From Desarmillaria ectypa (taxonomy: Eukaryota > Basidiomycota > Agaricomycetes > Agaricales > Physalacriaceae), in assembly GCA_030407005.1 (NCBI GenBank), contig JAUDYN010000014.1:310001-374000 (forward strand): DNA of 64,000 nucleotides, read 5' to 3'. How positions within the stretch are numbered: position 1 is the first letter of the stretch; each line of letters begins with the position of its first letter. Made by a program: the position numbers and the translations under genes. Of the stretch, positions 59,461 through 64,000 are shown piece after piece. The notes under the pieces were generated by a model that did not search any database, was not told the origin of the DNA, and saw nothing but the letters and a program-made list of their open reading frames with translations.

Positions 59461-61024
59461 TGTTGAAATTTGCAACTTCAAGCACATGCCAGAAGATTCT
59501 CAAACCTTTGATACTATCAATTTCACATAATACTAGAATATAATTAGGTACTTCAGTAGAATATTCTAGATACATTCTGTAGTATTTAAGAAGCTTGTCT
59601 TGAGCTGTAATAGCTAATATTTTAGTATTCTCTACTCAGCAAGCCTTCCACTATAATAGTTATAACAAGTTATGGGACCTGAGCTTCAGTAGTAGTCTTG
59701 TCTTGCACACTTGCTCTCTTTCAGACCACCTAAGCTGGCTTTCTAGCCACACATTGATCATCAGAAGTCCTCTTTAGGCAGGTGCTTAAAAGTCCTCTCT
59801 AGGCCACTGTAATTTCTCTTTAGGTTGGTGCAGATTTAAAAGTTCTTTTTAGGCTGTCATAATTCCTTTTTAGGTAGATGAAGTTATTAAAAGTCATTTT
59901 TATGCTTCTGTAAATCATCTTTGTATAGGTGAAATATTGTTGATAAGTCACAATAATTCCTCTTTAGGTTTGTGTAGCCATATCCATTGTTGCTGTAAAC
60001 TCTCTTTAGGCACATTACACTTTTATTACATATCCTTTTGCCATCTCCAGTTATGGAAGACCAGAGTAGCACCTGATTTGATCTCCTGAATGAGGAGATT
60101 GACTTCACTTAGAAGTACTGCATGAAAATACATCTAATTCAGAAGGATTTGTGGAGTATAGTTTCAGGTACAGAATCCTGTTCTGCCAGTGGTGCATGGA
60201 CACAAATACTTTGGGACAAGCACATGAGGCTTGCCACTGCTGAAATCATTCTGCACATGTCTGATTCCCAGTTACTGCTAATTTAGAAGACCACAGACCC
60301 TGTCTGAATGTGGCAAATTCTGAAGGAATATCACAAATCCTCAGGATGGGCTAACCATATGACCATTCTCCAAAGATTTGTCTCTCTCAGAATAGAAGAG
60401 GGAGCACATCAATGATTTCAATAAGCTAGACCAGTCCCTCAAGGACATTAGAATCACATTGACAAATATGCTCAGGATGACTATTTTATTGACACCCTTA
60501 CCTCCTACCTATGAGAACATTGTTACCACCATTGAGTCTTACATTGAGGCTAATAATGATCCTAGCAATCCAATGCATGGTACAGACTTTGATTATATCA
60601 CCCACCAATTGCTAAATGAAGAGCATCACTAGAAGCTGAACTCACTGGAAGATGATATGGTATTAGCCATGTGATCATTCAAAGGCTGACATGCCAATAT
60701 AGCCACTATAGAAACAAGTGCCCAAACATTGCTCAAGAGGGAGAACCTCCAACAAGAGTAAATTTTGTAGATGAAGAAGAGGATTATGTATTTTAGGAAC
60801 TTGAAGTTGAGGGGGAGTGTTGGGATTTGCAACTTCAAGCATGTGCTAGAAGATTCCCAAATCTTTGGTACCATCAATTTCACACAGTATTAGGATATAA
60901 TTAGATACTTCAGTAGAACATTCTAGATACATTCTGTAGTATTTAAGGAGCTTGTCTTGAGCTGTAGTAGCTAATATTTCAGTATTCTCTACTCAGCAAG
61001 CCTCCCACTGCAATAGTTACAACA
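59461..61024 (+). mobile_element. Gag-only Ty1/copia derivative with both LTRs (1564 bp)
   Basis: The two LTRs are both 207 bp (59461-59667 and 60818-61024), TGTTG...TAACA/TACAACA. Flanks CTCAC (59456-59460) and CTCAT (61025-61029) give a 5-bp duplication with one C to T change. The ~1.15-kb interior has a polypurine tract (GAGGGGGAG) directly before the 3' LTR and a decayed gag only. No protease, integrase or RT sequence is present. It sits inside the copia pol fragment, in the same orientation. Confidence 0.88.
60053..60800 (+). pseudogene. Copia-type gag of the gag-only element, with stops
   Basis: Starts MEDQSST then TGA. Readable parts are FDLLNEEIDFT, WSIVSGTESC, MWQILKEYHKSSGWANHM and RFVSLRIEEG, matching the UBN2-like layout of copia gag. 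A degenerate zinc knuckle reads CQYSHYRNKCP at ~60690-60722, and the frame ends in FVDEEEDYVF near the polypurine tract. Many stops are TGA/TAG in place of Arg or Gln codons. Confidence 0.78.
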
Positions 61025-61545
61025 CTCATCTTCTGAGCAAATGAAGAACACAAAGTTCTGAGTGCCAGATACACTGATATAGACTACACATCCAATCCTG
61101 ATGACTGAAAGTCAGTCTCTAGCTATACATACTTGTTGGGATGTGGAGCATTCACATTGTCATCCAAGAAGCAGTCGACCATTGCTTTGTCATTCACAGA
61201 AGCAGAGTACACCACATTAGCCCATGCAATGTGTGAAGCAATCTGGAATCACAACTTCTTAGTGAAATTGGGATATATCCAAGAAGAGCTTACTCTGGTA
61301 TTTGAGGACAATCAGTCCACTATTGCCATCATGAGAGATCCATAATACCATGCACAGTCAAAGCACTTTGATGTGCAGAATTATTTTCTCTACGAAAAGG
61401 TGGAATTCAGAGTCATTCAACTAGTATACTGTCTCATAGATGAAATGGTTGTTGACATTTTTATGAAAGCATTACTGAGACTCAAGCATGAGAAGTTCAT
61501 TCATAAACTGGATCTATTGCCATATTGAGAGGGAGTGTCAAAGAT

Positions 61546-61864
61546 ATACCCAGCCACATATGGCAATCCAGCAATCAGAATAGAGTTGAAGCATATGATC
61601 CTTCACATATTTTCTCCTCAAGTCATTTGTTTGTCTGCTCACTCAGCAAAGAGTCAGATATGGACACTAGTAGATAATAGTATATTCTAGAAGTACATAT
61701 CTGTAGTATATATACCAGGCAAACCAGCCCACCAGTTAATTGTTACATCCTTTCCAATTTAATCTCTCTCACATGGTTTATCAATGTGCTCATCACCTCT
61801 ATTACATGCTATTTAATAACAATAATGTATCAGCAGTATATCCTCTGTTCTGAGTCCCATGTAT
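61546..61864. other. Probable 3' LTR remnant of the copia element
   Basis: CpG-poor sequence beginning around TGTCAAAGATATACCCAGC after the purine tract, with GTATATATACC near 61700. The far end was not defined. At about 61865 it gives way to CpG-bearing host repeat. Confidence 0.5.
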
Positions 61865-64000
61865 ATAGGTTACTCGGTTACTATGCTACTTTGAATTTAC
61901 CGTGAGAAATCCTATTGTTGGTGGCAATTTTTATTTTGTGGCGGCCGTTACCAGGATGACATACCTTCGCTTATACATGTGAAAATTTTCTATTCCTGGC
62001 TGCTGGTTGCCAAGTCTACGGTAATTGTTGTCATCTTTGCCTGGGCTTGGTTCGCCCTCAATTATGTGCATTTCCCTTGCTGGATTGGTTATGCTATACT
62101 TTTAAAGGCGATAATATTCTCATGCTAGTCTTTGCCAAAGTTTTGCTTATCCAGATATCTTTGAGAATATAACTTAACCATCAAGGTATGGTTTTTGTAA
62201 ATATAAGACTGAGTGAGAAAATACGAGCTCGCAGCTGCCGAAAGACACCGCCGAGCGAATCTTTTTTGAACAGGATGTGCTGATTGCACTCATCTAAGAC
62301 GTACAACTCGGGCCCTGCCATGCGCAGCCATGACCCACACCTCAAGTTCAATTGCCGCACCGCTGAATTCGATGTTCCTCAGGTTCCGAAATGAAGAGTT
62401 TACTCATGCGACAGAAACAACACACCGTCATCCAACGTCATAAATGATGATGTGGCGGCTTTCATCAGGTTCTATGCACTTTGCCCCACTCTTTGTATAA
62501 ATAAGAACGCGTCAGACGGTGGTTATATGGAAGAGGGATGACCCGGATTTCAAGTCGGAAAAACAAATCACGCAGTTCCGTAAAACAAATATAGCAACAC
62601 ATATATCCTTGTTGATAGCCAATTTCCGACCATTACTGAGACATTCGCTGATGAACGTGAAATCAGGAAGCCAACCGAGTTCAAGTTGCAAGTCCAGCAC
62701 TTCGACAAAATTCTGTGAAACCAAGGCGGGCTCCGTGAAAATGTTTTCCCTCCGATATTTCGTAACGCGAGGTAGTTTGAATATGAAATAGGGAGGGTCC
62801 ATATTTAGTATTCGGAGGGCCAAGTCGAGTCTCATGGTAGTTCCATGTGAACAGCCGCTATTCCTGGATTTTTTTCGCAGAAGGAAGCGCCAAATCATCA
62901 ATGTCTTGCTTGTTGCACTCTCTCCCTGTTTTCTACTGATATCAACTACGATGGTTCGAAGTCGGTTAGCCTATTACTAGGGCGCGGATGACGACCTTGG
63001 TTTACACGATTACAGAGACTCTATCCGTATGTACATTTCAACACGAAGTACGGTCTATGCTGTACACCACCCTCTGGAGTCTGTAAGCGATTACATCTCT
63101 ATACCTGTTACTGCTGATTCACTTCAACTTCAAATGCGTAGACCATGGCCAATCCTATCCTCTGCCTCTCCTTGGTCATCAATTAGGGCCTATCAAAATG
63201 CTTGCATCTGCGGTAAACTTTCTGCGAAAACAACCGAGGGTTTTGTTGGCAGGAATGGTATATCTTCGACCATCGCTAACTAACCTGCCATAAGTCCTTC
63301 TCACCGAGGAAGAGCCGGTGCAGCGCAGAAATCTGACCCACATTCATGGATTTGCGAGCACCAATTGAGTTCTTCCTTCAACTTGGCTTTCCCAGGGACT
63401 GAGCTCACTGCCACCTCCTAGAGCCGTTCATCGCAAGGATGATTTGTATTCCACGTGGCGCTTAACGCAATTCTAGTGAAGACACAGGTCAACCATCCTT
63501 CCTGTTAAGATTTGCAAACCTAGGGATAACGCTCCGATATCTTTACATATTATTCAATTGTTGTTTTTGGTGTAGCAAGGTGTCTTTATTTCCTGTTTCT
63601 CGTTCTACGTAGGCTCAATCTCCATCAGACTTGGCGACTCGACACTCTAAAATCGCGTATTTTGCTTACGCACCTCATAAAGTAGATGCCGAACACAGGC
63701 CTGACGCACGCGTTACCTAAAGTCACATCCACGTCGGAAAATGAACTCCATGCAGTCTTCGATTGTGAGTGGCATACCCATATGAGCCGGAATGTTGGAC
63801 ACATCACGACTAATTTAAGCAAAGGTTCACAAGACTTGCCACCCGCAGCAGACCTTACCAAAAGAGTGCGAGATATTCACACATCGTATCGTTCTGTCTT
63901 CCTTTAGTTGGTATTAATATGTTCCCAAGATGACCACCGAAATAAAAATGCTTGCTTATGTGACAGAAGCGACACACTGTGATCTAAATACGTCATACAT
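61865..64000 (+). repeat. Low-copy repeat, copy 3 (inverted to copy 2), runs off the window
   Basis: It follows copy 2 in reverse order from about 16260 down to about 13500: GCTACTTTGAATTTACCGT, GGCGGCCGTTACC, the GATGTTCCTCAGGTTCCGAA block (~62370), CCATATTTAGTATTCGGAGG (62800), STRSTVYAVHHPLES codons (63035), and TTTGCTTACGCACCTCATAA (63660). It has internal deletions relative to copy 2, including a ~300-bp one near 62750. The window ends inside the second R block (63940-64000). In copy 2 that block is followed within ~700 bp by the P450 start codon. Confidence 0.85.

Larger units (their letters stand above)
59150..61545 (+). pseudogene. Ty1/copia pol C-terminus (RT tail and RNase H), interrupted
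   Basis: 59360-59460 encodes GYKHWSAVK, stop, VFRYLSETKDLKLT, the conserved copia segment before RNase H. A gag-only element then intervenes (59461-61024). Coding resumes at 61025 and reaches SSKKQSTIALSFTEAEY and FEDNQSTIAI (61133-61345), with a stop, then QSKHFDVQNYF (~61360), stop, and a purine-rich tract GAGAGGGAGTGTC at 61528-61540, likely the polypurine tract next to a 3' LTR. Only the last quarter of pol is present. Confidence 0.85.

Noticed and set aside
16773..61864. A giant cargo-carrying mobile element (Starship-like)
   Set aside because: No tyrosine-recombinase captain gene or cargo genes were seen; everything recognised is LTR retroelement sequence.

Overview
The window looks like a basidiomycete (Agaricomycotina) genomic segment. 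Host genes carry many short GT-AG introns, mostly 45-70 bp. The P450 has the signature of the CYP63/CYP52-like fungal group. The middle of the window is a stack of chromodomain-bearing Ty3/gypsy retrotransposons of the kind common in mushroom genomes. No bacterial operons, tRNAs, rRNAs or CRISPR arrays were seen.

Layout. (1) 1-5033 is ordinary gene-dense host DNA: a CLIP-170/Bik1-type microtubule plus-end protein (5' end outside the window) and a medium-chain dehydrogenase/quinone oxidoreductase, both on + and both apparently intact. (2) 5034-16772 holds one complete 16-exon cytochrome P450 on the minus strand (10371-12953). On its upstream side is a long low-copy repeat (12962 to about 16260). 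A partial inverted copy of that repeat (7120-8328) lies on its far side. A foldback of LTR-like fragments (8329-9418) sits where the second P450 would be expected. (3) 16773-61864 is about 45 kb of nested retroelements: at least four Ty3/gypsy bodies (B minus, A plus, E minus, C minus), a fifth (D minus) inserted inside C, six copies of a 1.34-1.46 kb TGAT...ATCA element, solo LTRs, and a Ty1/copia tail that carries a gag-only copia derivative. All gag and pol reading frames are broken. Much of the damage is CGA to TGA, and the older copies are almost free of CpG, which suggests decay of methylated cytosine or a RIP-like process. (4) 61865-64000 returns to the low-copy repeat, now in the + direction.

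How the parts relate. Repeat copies at 16260-12962 (minus) and 61865-64000 (plus) face away from each other around the retroelement block. The P450 promoter region therefore appears to have been duplicated head-to-head, with the retroelements accumulating in the middle. A second P450 is predicted just beyond the right edge. The cleanest dating marks are target-site duplications: TGCAA around D, GTTTC around a solo LTR, and CCGC and CCAG around two TGAT-elements.

No wholly new enzymatic system was identified. The most unusual items are the TGAT-element family, which has a 4-bp target duplication and no internal region in any copy; the gag-only copia element; and the inverted P450 locus architecture. 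Domain calls were made by eye, and copy boundaries are good to a few bases only where a duplication is quoted.
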